This document shows positions 1 to 10,825 of a stretch of 64,000 nt of DNA, in pieces. The position numbers were made by a program, and so were the translations under genes. The notes below the pieces were generated by a model that saw only the letters and a program-made list of their open reading frames with translations, ran no database searches and was not told the DNA's origin. The stretch is from Dipteronia dyeriana (Eukaryota > Streptophyta > Magnoliopsida > Sapindales > Sapindaceae): the NCBI GenBank assembly GCA_032871835.1, contig CM065296.1, forward strand, positions 115,206,146 through 115,270,145. Reading direction: 5' to 3'. Position 1 is the first letter of the stretch; every line of letters begins with the position of its first letter.

Positions 1-116
1 TCAAAGAAGAATCAACTGAAATCTGTAATCACGAGAGCTTCACTGACTTTTCTCTTTTCTTCTCTTTCCTTTCTTCCGCTTGATTCTACTACTTTCTAGC
101 TCTCACAACATTTATC

Positions 117-173
<57 letters not shown>

Positions 174-349
174 TTATGGAAGGACACAGCTCTGAAGTTG
201 TGAGCTAATTAACCAAGCTCACAGCTGCCTGTCAGCCATGCATTTCACTTGGCTTACTCACCTGATGCCTTTTCTGCTTCACGTTTATCCCATTTTTTTT
301 ATATAAATTGGGCCTTTCAATTGGGCCTGAAAGACAATTGGGTGTTACA
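1..349 (-). repeat. LTR (3' LTR of minus-strand gypsy element, partial)
   Basis: Nearly identical to 6572-6884 and ends in the same TGTTACA. It contains a TA run of about 50 bp at 122-171, against a much shorter run at the matching place in the other LTR (about 6691-6705). It continues beyond the left edge. Confidence 0.92.
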
Positions 350-364
350 ATTCACCCCTCCATA
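350..364 (-). other. Polypurine tract of gypsy element
   Basis: On the minus strand a GGAGGGGTGAAT run sits directly against the LTR that starts TGTAACACCC. This is the expected place for the plus-strand DNA primer of an LTR retrotransposon. The same tract precedes the 3' LTR of the related element at 45753-45763. Confidence 0.7.
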
Positions 365-385
365 TAAGAATTTCGTCCTCGAAAT

Positions 386-3300
386 TTACTTACTTAGCCG
401 AAACATATGGGCATGCTGAGTCCGCATCTGATCTTCATGTTCCCAAGTCGCCTCTTCCACTGCATGATTTCTCCATAACACTTTTACAAGAGGAATGACC
501 TTTGTACGTAATACTTGTTCCCTTCTATCTAGAATCTCAATAGGTTCCTCTTCATAAGTTAAATCTTCTCTTAACTTCACTGGTTGCTTGGTTAAAACAT
601 GCATAGGGTCGACTATATATTTTCGAAGCATAGAAACATGAAATACATTATGAATTCTTGAAAGTTCTGAAGGCAACGCTAAACGGTATGCCACTACTCC
701 TACTCGGGCAATGATCTCATACAGACCAATGTATTGTGGACTTAACTTACCACGTCTTCCAAATCGAAGTATACCTTTCCAAGGTGAAATTCGTAGGAAT
801 ACATAGTCACCTACTTTAAATTCAAGTTCCCTTCTCCGCTTATCTGTATAGCTTTTCTGCCTATCTTGAGCAACCTTTAATCTGTCTCTGATTATTCTAA
901 TCTTTTCTGTTGTGACTTGAACAAGTTCTGGACCAACAACTTTCTCTCGCCTACTTCATCCCAACGCACCGGTGTTCTGCATTTTCTTCCATACAGAGCT
1001 TCATAAGGTGCCATTTCGATGCTAGCCTGATAATTGTTATTGTAGGTAAATTCTATCAAAGGTATATGTACATCCCAACTACCTTTGAAATCCATTACAC
1101 AAGCCCGAAACATATCCTCTAATGTCTGAATAGTACGTTCTGATTGACCATCAGTCTGCGGGTGAAAAGCAGTACTAAAATGCAATCTAGTTCCCAAAGC
1201 TTCTTGTAAATTAGGCCAAAATCTAGATGTAAACCGAGGATCTCTATCTAACACTATGGATACTGGTACGCCATGAAGACGAACTATTTCATTTACATAA
1301 ATTTTGGCTAATCTGTCAAGAGAGTAAGTAATACCGATTGGCAGAAAGTGTGCAGACTTTGTAAGTCGGTCAACGATCACCCATATACTGTCGTGACCTC
1401 TTTGACTACGAGGAAGTCCTACCACAAAATCCATGGTAACATGTTTCCATTTCCATTCGGGAATAGAAAGTGGTTGTGATAGTCCTCCTGGTTTCTGATG
1501 TTCTGTCTTGACTTGATGACAAATCAAACATTTAGAGACGAATTCTGCTATCTCTCTTTTCATACCTTGCCACCAGTAATGCTCTTTTAAAGTACGATAT
1601 AATTTAGTACTTCCTGGATGCATTGCATAAGCTGAAGAGTGAGCTTCCTCTAAAATTTCATTATTGAGTTCCTTAATGTTTGGCACACACAGTCTGTTAC
1701 CTAGAACTAATATACCATCACTTCTCACTATAAAATCAGCTCGTAAGCTTTTCTGTACTTCTTCCTTTAATTTAACTAAATAAGAATCTTGAGTTTACAA
1801 TTCCCATATACGATCAATCAAAATAGGTCTAACCTGAAAGGTAGCCAGTAATGCTCCACAATCTCGCGCTTCTAGCTTAACTCTCAACATTCTTAATTCA
1901 GCTAATAATGGAGGCAGAAGATGATTTACCTTCCAATTCATCCTCAAATAAGCCATAGAACTTGAAGACTTTCTACTGAGTACATCTGCCACCACATTTA
2001 CCTTACCAGGATGATATTCAATCGTACAGTCATAATCTTTAATCAACTCAATCCATCTTCTTTGTCTCAAATTTAGTTCCTTCTGAGTGAAAAGATACTG
2101 CAAGCTTTTATGATCTGTATAAATCTGACAAGTGACCCCATATAAGTAATGCCTCCAAATTTTTAATGCAAACACCACTGCAGCAAGCTCTAGAACATGG
2201 GTTGGGTAATTCTGTTCATGCTTCTTTAATTGTCTTGATGCATAAGCTATCACTTTCCCATGTTGCATCAAAACGCAACCCAAACCATGTTTAGATGCAT
2301 CACTGTAAACCATAAATCCATCACTTCCGGTTGGAAGAGCAAGTATTGGAGCAGAAGTCAATCTCTCCTTGAGTTCTTGAAAACTCTTTTCACAAGCTTC
2401 TGACCACTCAAACTTCACATCCTTCTGAGTTAATCTTGTTAATGGTAAAGCTATTTTAGAAAATCCCTCTACAAATCTTCGATAGTAACTTGCTAAACCC
2501 AAGAAACTTCTAATTTCAGTCACACTAACTGGTCGTTCCCAATTCACTATAGCTTTAACCTTTTGAGGATCAACATAAATACCATCACCAAAAATCACAT
2601 GGCCCAAAAATGTAACTCTATCGAGCCAAAATTGACACTTGCTAAATTTGACATAAAGTTGATTCTCTCTCAAGGCTTGTAGAATAATCTCTAAATGCTC
2701 TGCATGCTCTATCTCATCTTTAGAATAGATCAAAATGTCATCAATGAACACGATAACAAATTTGTCTAGATAAGGATGAAATACCCTATTCATCAAATCC
2801 ATAAAAACTGTTGGAGCATTTGTTAATCCAAAAGGCATAACTAGAAACTCATAATGCCCATAACGAGTTCTGAAAGCGGTCTTTGGTATATCACAGTTTC
2901 TAATCCTCAATTGGTGATAACCTGTTCGCAAATCTATTTTGGAGAATACCTTTGCTCCCTGAAGTTGATCGAATAAGTCATCAATACGTGGAAGTGGGTA
3001 TCTATTACGCACCATTGCTTTATTCAATTGCCGGTAATCGATGCATAAACATAACGTTCCATCTTTCTTCTTAACAAACAGAACTGACGCTCCTCATGAT
3101 GACACACTAGGTTTAATAAAATTCTTGTTCACCAATTCTTCTAATTGAATCTTCAACTCTTTTAACTCTGTTGGAGCCATTCTATAAGGTGGAATAGAAA
3201 TTGGAGTTGTACCTGGGACCAAATCTATAACAAATTCAAAGTCTCTATCTGGTGGTAATCCATGAATATCTTCTAAAAATACATCTGGAAATTTCCTTAC

Positions 3301-3833
3301 CACCGATATATCTTCTAGTTTTACCTCACTATCCCGAGTATCAATTACATAAGCCAGATAAGCTGAACATTGTTTCCTGAGCAACCGTCTGACAGTAATA
3401 GCAGATATAACACAAGAAGGAAGAATCCGACGTTCACCACAGAAAATAACATCCGATTCTCCTTGAAGTGTAAATTTTACCTCTTTTCGAAATCAATCTA
3501 CAGTAGCATGGTGTATAGCCAGCCAATCCATTCCCAAAATAACATCAAAATCACGTATATCAAACTGGATCAAATCAACATGTAGCTCATGCTTACCGAC
3601 TATGACCTTACTGTTTCTATATATATTCTCAGCCAATAAAGATTCACCAGTAGTGTAGCCACTACCATACTAGAATCTAGTGGTCTTAATTCTACATCCG
3701 CATACACCATAAAAGATCGAGATACAAATGAATGAGTAGATCCAGGATCAATGAGAACATGAGCATCTTGGCTAAAAATTGTTAACATACCTGTAACGAC
3801 ATCTGGAGTGGTCTCGGCATCTTGCTGAGTCAT
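386..3833 (-). pseudogene. pol: gypsy pol: protease, RT, RNase H, integrase (disrupted)
   Basis: Reading leftwards on the minus strand: aspartic protease at 3600-3833 with the DPGSTHSFVS motif; RT lead-in at 3094-3384; RT and RNase H at 1795-3027 with intact [10 protein letters not shown] and [13 protein letters not shown]; then integrase with an HHCC zinc finger (HP..KLYRTLKEHYWW..C..C) and a DDE core in 892-1728; the C-terminal tail ends at 386 in a chromodomain-like WRNH..EEATWE segment. Breaks: a one-base loss near 3655 relative to the copy at 39-47 kb shifts the protease frame; a stop near 3494 follows HATVD; a TGA near 3094-3096 replaces the Trp of the S-P-W-G motif; a TAA near 1795 replaces a Gln; the frame shifts again near 890. 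The RT catalytic FIDD is intact, but no full polyprotein can be read. Confidence 0.9.
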
Positions 3834-3878
3834 AGCAAAAATCCTTGTCTGAGTACGAGGTCTACCCGACTGACCTCT

Positions 3879-5060
3879 CTAATGGTTGCCTTCAACCCCT
3901 GCTGCGCTAGCTTGGGTTTTCCTTGTAGTTGTAGATCCTCCTTCTCGGGATCCTTTTTGTCCTTGCATCTGACTAGCGCCACTTTGCATTGGTTGAAAAC
4001 TTATCTTCCTCTCTTCATTGCCTGCCTGGACTAACTCGGGGCAATTTCTTTTTAAATGTCCAGGTTGCCCACATTGATAACAACCCGATCTCCCCAAATA
4101 ACACTCATCATCATGGTGCTTTCCACAAGTCTTACATAGAGGACGCCAACCTCTACCCGTACTAACACTCTGTTGACGACTACCCATTGGTTGTTGTACT
4201 GAGGCTTGGCTAGAACCAGGTCCACGACTCTGTTGATAGTTACTAGTTTGACCTGAAAAACTGCCTATTGTCTTAGGCATTTTGTTATAAGAGCCCCATG
4301 CTGACCAGTTACTGCGCTTTTGCTTCTGTTGTTCAAATCTGCGAGAGTCATTAAGGCCTCTCTCCACTCTCAGTGCAGCTTCAAACAACTTACCAAACTC
4401 AACATGTCCAGAAGTAGTCACTATTGTCTTAATTTCCGATCTAAGTCCGTCCTCAAATTTTCTGCACTTATTTTCTTCATCAGTGACTACATACGGAGCA
4501 ACCATCGAAAGTTCTGTAAATTTCTTCTCATACTCTTCTACCGTCATAGATCCTTGCACTAGTTTGAAAAATTCAGCTCTTTTTAAATCTTTGTAGAAAC
4601 GGGGATAATAATGATCATTAAACCGCTTCTTGAAATCCTCCCAAGTAATTCCTTTAGGAGTTCTTCGTTGAACTGAGGCCCACCAATCATATGTTTTCTC
4701 TTTTAGCAAAAACGTAGCAAAAGAGACCTTTTGCTCATCTGTGTACCTCATCACTTCAAATACCCGTTCCAGCTCATTCAACCAAGAACTAGCACTATAT
4801 GGATCTCCTGTTCCATCAAAATTCGTAACTCCTAATTTTCGTGCACGCTCAATAGAATTCTCTGGCACTCGCGTTTGGTGCTGAACCATGGCAGTCAACA
4901 GTTCTGCAATTTTATCCATTGGTTCCTCCCTAGGTTCTGGTACATGAGGTTGAGCTATAGATGGTTGAGGGTGTGATTCTATCTCGTTTTCACCTTGGTT
5001 ACCACTCCTCTCTCCAAGGTCAGCTACCGGTCTTGTGCGTAGGCGGCCAACTCGAAGCAT
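3879..5060 (-). CDS. gag: gypsy Gag polyprotein, open reading frame
   Basis: An open 393-codon frame on the minus strand encodes the capsid/nucleocapsid protein of the gypsy element. Residues about 75-235 match the plant retrotransposon gag domain (NFDGTGDPYSASSWLNELE, then TWEDFKKRFNDHYYP). A basic linker rich in Gln and Ser follows, then a CCHC zinc knuckle (CYQCGQPGHLKRNC) near residue 330 and a low-complexity tail. Gag packages the element RNA into cytoplasmic virus-like particles. The start at 5060 is 84 bases downstream of the primer-binding site and begins MLRVGRLRTR. The related copy at 41050 begins at the same place but has several stops. Gag here is the only intact domain of the element and could still be expressed from the 5' LTR, but no transcription evidence is available. 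Confidence 0.85.
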   Translation of the reverse strand: MLRVGRLRTRPVADLGERSGNQGENEIESHPQPSIAQPHVPEPREEPMDKIAELLTAMVQHQTRVPENSIERARKLGVTNFDGTGDPYSASSWLNELERVFEVMRYTDEQKVSFATFLLKEKTYDWWASVQRRTPKGITWEDFKKRFNDHYYPRFYKDLKRAEFFKLVQGSMTVEEYEKKFTELSMVAPYVVTDEENKCRKFEDGLRSEIKTIVTTSGHVEFGKLFEAALRVERGLNDSRRFEQQKQKRSNWSAWGSYNKMPKTIGSFSGQTSNYQQSRGPGSSQASVQQPMGSRQQSVSTGRGWRPLCKTCGKHHDDECYLGRSGCYQCGQPGHLKRNCPELVQAGNEERKISFQPMQSGASQMQGQKGSREGGSTTTRKTQASAAGVEGNH

Positions 5061-5144
5061 GATGCTGTTACAAAATCAAAGTTATGCTTAAATGCATGAA
5101 ACTAAATGTAAACAATTATTCTATGGTCTAAGGAATTATAAACC

Positions 5145-5158
5145 GGCCTCTGATACCA
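5145..5158 (-). other. Primer-binding site (initiator Met tRNA type)
   Basis: The minus strand reads TGGTATCAGAGGCC three bases inside the LTR end at 5162. TGGTATCAGAGC is the common complement of the 3' end of plant initiator methionine tRNA, so this is the expected minus-strand DNA primer site. It differs from the consensus after the first 11 bases. Confidence 0.8.
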
Positions 5159-5476
5159 AGTTGACAGGACCCACCCCGACTCCTCTCTCTTGAGTAGGAG
5201 GGAGGCCCTGTGGGCTGCTCTAACTCTTCTCTTGAGTACGAGGGAAACCCTATGGGCTCTACATTTACTAGCATGATAAAAGGACTTTCTGCTGAAATTT
5301 CCATTCGGAAATACTTGTTTTTAAACATAAATGTAAGGAGAATATTGGAGAGTGTAAAATGTACATAATTGCAATTTCTTTTTATATATTTTCGTTCGTT
5401 ACAAAAAGTTTATCAAAAATGACCGTTCGGACCAAAAACCGGCCACTTTAAAACTAAGTAACCATTCCATCCCGAG

Positions 5477-5670
5477 TGGGAAACCGAATAGGCCGAGTAA
5501 GAAATCCGAGTAGGCCGAGTAAGAAATCCGAGTAGACCGAGTAGGCCGAATAGGTCAAGTGGGCCGAGTAGACCGAATAGACCGAGTAGAAATCCGGCCA
5601 CGTTCTGACCATACCTACCATCCCGACCATGTCTACCATCCTGACCATGCCTACCGTCCCGACCATGCCG
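5477..5670. repeat. Minisatellites inside gypsy LTR
   Basis: Two adjacent blocks. The first repeats a 9-10 bp unit of the form CCGAGTAGG, interspersed with TAAGAAATC. The second repeats a unit of about 18-20 bp built on CCATCCCGACCATG. Related but rearranged repeats are in the LTRs at 40500-40690 and 46915-47060. Confidence 0.8.
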
Positions 5671-6076
5671 ACCTCACATTTCTAAATATGCACAGAAAAA
5701 TTAAAAATGCATGATTTTTATGCTTCTTGATGTTATCGAGTGGCCCACCTCAAAACTTCTGAGTCCGTACAACCGAGCAGCTACCTGGATAAATATTTAA
5801 GAGTGAAAGGATGAGCGCTAAAGCCCAGTGAGTTAATGAAAACTTTTAAAAAACACTTTTCTAAACCACTTTATCATAAGCATTCAGTAATACATGGTAT
5901 AAGATAATATATCTACTTTCGTGTTGAATAAACTGAATGCTTCTCTTTACTGAACAAGAATAAATACTTTATAAAATCTTAATCTGCACCAAATTCGTAC
6001 CGGGGATATCCTCAATACATAAGCCGAAATACTTCGGGCAAACGCAGAGTCATGAATAACTTCTGGTCATACCCGT

Positions 6077-6222
6077 GCAGAGCGACTCAATTACTCTTTC
6101 TCTGGTCAATACACGGGCAGAGCGACTCTCTGTTCATACACGTGCAGAGCGACTCAATTACTCTTTCTCTGGTCAATACATGTGCGGAGCGACTCATGAC
6201 ATACACATGTGTAGAACGGCTC
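6077..6222. repeat. Tandem GCAGAGCGACTC repeat in gypsy LTR
   Basis: The 12-mer GCAGAGCGACTC (one copy GCGGAGCGACTC) occurs at 6077, 6117, 6144 and 6184, with a decayed fifth unit near 6210. The spacers carry AATTACTCTTTCTCTGGTCAATACA. The corresponding LTRs of the plus-strand element have two units (near 40027) and one unit (near 46467). Confidence 0.8.
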
Positions 6223-7102
6223 CAAAAGCCAACCATAATCATAACTGGGAAGGTACAAACATGGTGTTTTTATAGAAATCATAATCTCTTCTTAATAATT
6301 CATAAAAATAATATACTGATTCTGAATGCTAATATAAGCATAAAATATATATATTCGGTTCTCTGTATACTCACCATCAATCATAAAAAGTAATAAAAAG
6401 CTTAAAATGATTTGCAGCAATTAAATATAAAACTGTAAACTTGAGTTAAAAACAAAACTGAAACTTAATTCACTCACAACTTAGACGCCAAGCTTATCTC
6501 AAACTGAGTATGCTAGGTTCCCTTCGTATTCTTTCCCTATCAATCACAAGATCCAATTAGAAACTGGATATCAAAGAAGAATCAACTGAAATCTGTAATC
6601 ACGAGAGCTTCACTGACTTTTCTCTTTTCTTCTCTTTCCTTTCTTCCGCTTGATTCTACTACTTTCTAGCTCTCACAATATTTATCCTCATATATATATA
6701 TATACTTATGGAAGGACACAACTCTGAAGTTGTAAGCTAATTAACCAAGCTCACAGCTGCCTGTCAGCCATGCATTTCACTTGGCTTACTCACCTGATGC
6801 TTTTTCTGCTTCACGCTTATCCCGTTTTTTTATATATAAAAATTGGGTCTTTCAATTGGGCCTGAAAGACAATTGGGTGTTACAGAAACAGCCTTTTGTG
6901 AAACAATAAAGTCTTGTATGTTTAGGAGTGAGATTTCATTTTATCTTAAACTTCATGTAACTAGTATAAATAGAACCTTGTATCTAGGTTATTTTGTGTG
7001 GAGTCAAAAGAAACACCATTTAACATCAGAGAGTAGTGAAATCTAGGTGAGAGAGCCATGGAAATATTCGGGGAGGGATCTAAGGGAATATCAGTGGATC
7101 AA

Positions 7103-8696
7103 CACTACAAAAAAATTATCTTTTCCGACGGTTAAATGCCGTCGGAAAAGACTATTTCCAGTCGAAAATACGCTTTTCAGATGGGAAATGGCCGTCGGAG
7201 GCCGTCATAAATACGCTTATCGCAAATAACAATTTATCGACTAGCTATCACAAATATGACCATTTCTAACGGTCAATACCGTCGGAAAAAATAAAAATGC
7301 CATCGGTAATAGTAATCAGAGGTGATTAAGTTTACTAGTATTTCCGACGGTTTATCTTTATTTCTGACGGGGATTGGCCGTCGGAAAAAGTTTAATGAGA
7401 AAAATAAATAACGTGCGCCACCCAACTATTTCTATGCATTTTATGTGACTTGAACCCATGACCTCAGTGATAGATAATAAATATTACTCTTACCGTTCTG
7501 CTATAACTTTATATATGATATTGTTTACATACTATTTATATATAAGCTATTGATATGTTAATTAAATATGTTTTTTTGTACAATATTTAAATATAACTAT
7601 TGATATTGTTTTAGAAATATTAAAATATTTCCTTTATCCGATAGGAAATTACATTTTCCTACTTTATATTGTAATAGGATACGTATATTATATCATTGTT
7701 GATTTTATTTTTTATAATCAACATTTGACTAAAAAAATTATTAATTTAAACTTAGTTCAGTAAAATTTATAATTACTTTGTATGATAAACAAATAGATAT
7801 TAATTAACATTATTAGAGTTTTTTTTTTTCAAAAAATATGATATAGTAGTATCATTAAACTTAATTCTAAATGACTAATTATTCTTGTAATTACTAATAA
7901 TTTTGCTAAATTTTATATTTATTTAATTTAGTTAGATATACACCTAAAGTAGTCTTTTTATTAGTCTCATTGTTTTGTTTCTAAAGTCGAATCCATATTG
8001 TCTAATTTTTTTACGGTGATCACCATAAATTTTTATTTTTTTTTACATTATCTATGACATATTATTTGAAAATTTCAAAATTAAATCAAAATATTTGGTA
8101 AAAAATTTGACAGAGTGATTTCGCTAAAAAAATAGTGATAAATAAAAAATAACATATATAGTTATACATTTAAAATATTGATCTACAAGTCACATTTTTT
8201 TAGTGGATAAATTATCAAATACATTCCATTATAAGTTATTAATTAATATTATAATAACAAATTAATTATGTTTTTCAATGACAATGTCATAACAAATAAT
8301 ATAGAAAATAATACTACATTTTCACATTTTCGATAGTGTAATTACCCTTAAAACTAATTTGAATTAAATTAGATCATTTCTGACAGCAAAAAAAATACAG
8401 TCGGAAATGTGGACTATTTCCGACGGTACAAAAAATACCGTCGAAAATGTAGACTATTTCCGACGGCACAAAACGTACCTTTGGAAATGAGGCCGTCGAA
8501 AATATTGTATTACTTTTTCCATATTTCTGATGGCATAAAGACTATTTCCGACGGTTATTCGATCGTCGGAATTGTGGTATTATATTTTAACTCATTTTCG
8601 ACAGCTCTAATATGGCCGTCGGAAAAGGTACTATTTTCGACGACAATTAGTGCCATTGGAAATAGTTCGTCACTAATAAACATTTTTTTTGTAGTG
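7103..8696. mobile_element. Non-autonomous CACTA transposon, 1594 bp
   Basis: It starts CACTACAAAAAAA and ends TTTTTTTTGTAGTG, the CACTA terminal inverted repeat, and is flanked by the 3-bp duplication CAA (7100-7102 and 8697-8699). Many subterminal copies of TTTCCGACGG / CCGTCGGAAA in both orientations occupy the outer ~250 bp at each end, as expected for transposase-binding subterminal repeats. The AT-rich middle has no transposase-like reading frame. The homologous place in copy B (58293-58295) is an empty site with a single CAA. Confidence 0.95.
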
Positions 8697-8821
8697 CAAG
8701 TTAGAGATCCGTGAATAAAATTTAGGGGGGACCTATGGCAAGGGAATATTGGGGATTTGTTGGTGAGGATTTTGTGAGTATGTGAGCTACGAGTCTTGAT
8801 ATAAAGCTCGGTTTGTGAGCT

Positions 8822-9640
8822 TGAGGACAGAGACGAATCCAGGATTTTCTATCTGACGGGACTGAACTAAATACTAGTTATAATTTTTTTTAAACAACCT
8901 TAGTAGGAAGAAGAATTTCATTAATAAAAAGTAAATTTACAACGAATCATGAGACATTATAAATCTAACCGCTCAAAATGTAAATTGAAAATAACAAACA
9001 AATCATAATTATTTATTTTGTTCAAAATAATTTTAAATACCAAATAGTAGAAAAAAATGTTCCATAAACTAACACACAAATAATTGTATCTATAATCTAT
9101 ATGCTAATATGCCCTATAATTTTAGCAACAAACAAATCTCAAACAAAATTAATTAAATCAAACTAATCCTAAATCAATTTTAATGTAATAAGGAAACCCT
9201 ATCAAGTAATAAAATAAAAAGGTAAATAATAAAATAATATACAGTTAAATAGAAAAGATTAAACATTTTACCTTATAGGGAGAGAGTTCTTACTAATGTT
9301 GTCCCAACTCCTAAGCTTGTTAAAAAAAAAAACAAAGTGGGGTACATAAAAATGAAAGAAAGCATAAAAGAGCAGAGAAAAACAAAAGAAAACAATGAGA
9401 GAAGACGACAATAAGAAGAAAAATGAAAGAGTTATCGGTTTGTGAATTCTGAGCAATAAAGGGACACATAACTCAAAGTCAAAATGTGGGTCATATTTGG
9501 TAATTTGGTAATATGATAAAAAGAATGAATATTAGGATTGATAGTTGACCATTTGTGTTGGATACTTTGTATAATTTAGGCCGTATTTAAAAAAATTGTG
9601 GACAGGGCTGCAGCCCACACAATAATTCGCGTTTGAAATT
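8822..9640. other. About 0.8 kb segment present in copy A, absent from copy B
   Basis: The copia LTR alignment to copy B breaks at about 8822 and resumes at GGGGTGTAAAAG (about 9641 in A, 58431 in B). The extra segment starts near CAGAGACGAATCCAGGATTTTC and ends near GGGCTGCAGCCCACAC. It is AT-rich and codes for nothing recognisable. Its borders resemble degenerate transposon ends but no target duplication could be placed, so an insertion in A and a deletion in B are both possible. Confidence 0.5.
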
Positions 9641-10150
9641 GGGGTGTAAAAGATAATTATGATATATATATGATTATAACAATTTATCATATAATATAAT
9701 TTTCTCTATCGTCATGATAACATGTGGTTTTTTTATTTGATTTAAGGTTTTTCATATATATCTTACGTTGTATGATTGTTCATATTTACTCTCATCTTAT
9801 TTTATTATAGATATTAATTGCTACAAATTATAGAAGAATAATGTACATGTTGTTTCCGCGTTGATCGGTTTTAATCCCTAACATTGAATTATTGCTTGAA
9901 CCAATCATGGGCAAGAATTCATTATCTTGTGTATTACATTATTTATATAAATAATTTCTGGTCACAATTGATAATTTTTTTTCATATGCAGATGGTAAAC
10001 TCGAATCTTGACATGTTCAACTTAGGGACTTACATAGAATTGATCTCTTTTTAACTGTTGATTATGAGACTTTTAGCTAGATTTTTGGAATTATGAATCT
10101 TCAACTACTTGCTTACACACATATTACTTGTAGTAGGTGGTCACAAATAA

Positions 10151-10615
10151 GAGCATCTCCAGTATTGTGGTAAAGTTATGTGTCAATATTAAAATTTAGC
10201 ATTGAGTATAAAAATATGTCAAATACTATGTCAAATTTGGTATGTTCTAAACTTTATGTCAAATTTAACATACAGTATATCATATGTCAAATTTGATATA
10301 ATCTTTTTAAATTATAAAAATATCATTATTTATATATTTTAAATATTTTAAATTAATTAAATTTAATACTCATCAATGTTATTTCAATCCAATTTATTTT
10401 ATCAGTAATAATTTTTAAGAAATCCAATGTCATCCATTCATGTATTAATTGTATTAATTAACTTTTATAAGTTTGCTGAATAAAATATAGTATTTTAATT
10501 TAACTTTTAGTATTGTGTATTTGAATACAATGCTAATTTATTGTATCAAATATAATATATTTGTTTTTTTATACCAAATATGGTATTGTAAATAATAATA
10601 GAAACGGAGATTGTC
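10151..10615. mobile_element. Tourist-like (PIF/Harbinger) MITE, 465 bp
   Basis: Left end GAGCATCTCCAGTA, right end GGAGATTGTC, imperfect inverted repeats, flanked by TAA on both sides (10148-10150 and 10616-10618). The inside is AT-rich with repeated GTCAAATTTG-like words and no coding capacity. It lies about 210 bp upstream of the PLP1 start codon. In copy B the left end is missing (homology starts near 58936) and the right end is at 59402. Confidence 0.75.
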
Positions 10616-10680
10616 TAATATATCAACTCAAGTCCGGAGGGAAATTTTTAAAAGTTGAAGATTTAATGGAAACTGAAGTC

Positions 10681-10688
10681 AATAAATA
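10681..10688 (+). promoter_or_regulatory. Candidate TATA-like box of PLP1
   Basis: AATAAATA lies about 140 bp before the PLP1 start codon. PLP2 and PLP3 have TATAAATA boxes at comparable distances (180 and 143 bp). The block around it, through ACCCATCACGTTCCTAGACAAATACTTACTA, is conserved in copy B at about 59473-59512, where no gene remains. This is a weak match to the TATA consensus. Confidence 0.35.
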
Positions 10689-10737
10689 CCCATCACGTTC
10701 CTAGACAAATACTTACTAATAGTCTCTTCGACTTGAA

Positions 10738-10738
<1 letters not shown>

Positions 10739-10768
<30 letters not shown>

Positions 10769-10780
10769 ATATATATATAT
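10739..10780. repeat. CT/TA microsatellite in PLP1 5' leader
   Basis: A run of about 14 CT dinucleotides passes into a short TA run. It sits between the candidate TATA box and the start codon, so is probably in the 5' UTR. The shorter counterpart in copy B is the site of a deletion breakpoint. Confidence 0.8.
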
Positions 10781-10825
10781 CCTCTGCTTAGTCGATTTCT
10801 TGTTTAATTTACAGTAATTGCAGTT

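Larger units (their letters stand above)
1..6884 (-). mobile_element. Ty3/gypsy LTR retrotransposon (Del/Tekay-like), cut by left edge
   Basis: Order on the minus strand is LTR, primer-binding site, gag, protease, RT, RNase H, integrase, polypurine tract, LTR, as expected for Ty3/gypsy. The right LTR (5162-6884) is complete; the left one enters the window at 1-349. Both end at their right in GGGTGTTACA. The two LTRs differ by only a few substitutions over the shared ~320 bp, apart from a much longer TA run in the left copy, so insertion was fairly recent. Gag is open but pol carries nonsense codons and a frameshift, so it is not autonomous. The element interrupts an older copia LTR at its right border. 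The left target-site duplication lies outside the window. Clade assignment rests on LTR size and the short chromodomain-like C-terminus of pol and is an inference. Confidence 0.93.
5162..6884 (-). repeat. LTR (5' LTR of minus-strand gypsy element), 1723 bp
   Basis: Bounded by TGACAGG on the left and GTTACA on the right in plus orientation, with TG..CA termini. It holds three blocks of short tandem repeats: CCGAGTAGG/CCGAATAGG units at about 5477-5600, units around ACCATCCCGACCATG at about 5608-5670, and GCAGAGCGACTC units at 6077-6195. The promoter driving the minus-strand element should lie in the right half. Confidence 0.92.
6885..9883. repeat. Copia-type solo LTR, copy A, interrupted by CACTA and another insertion
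   Basis: After removing the CACTA element (7103-8696 plus one CAA) and a second segment (about 8822-9640), this aligns with the solo LTR in copy B (50055-58671). It contains a TATAAATAG box at about 6966 and ends CCCTAACA at 9883, followed by TTGAA. In copy B the intact left end begins TGTTAGG, the inverse complement of this right end. The left part of copy A lies beyond the gypsy insertion, outside the window. No internal retrotransposon domain follows the LTR, so it is a solo LTR. Confidence 0.7.

Noticed and set aside
7440..7510. tRNA-like B box (GGTCATGGGTTCAAGTC on the minus strand) inside the CACTA element
   Set aside because: It lies within the transposon and lacks acceptor-stem pairing, so it is not called as a tRNA.
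9268..9456. Phe-rich small frame on the minus strand
   Set aside because: Low-complexity translation of an A/T-rich segment, absent from copy B; no support as a gene.
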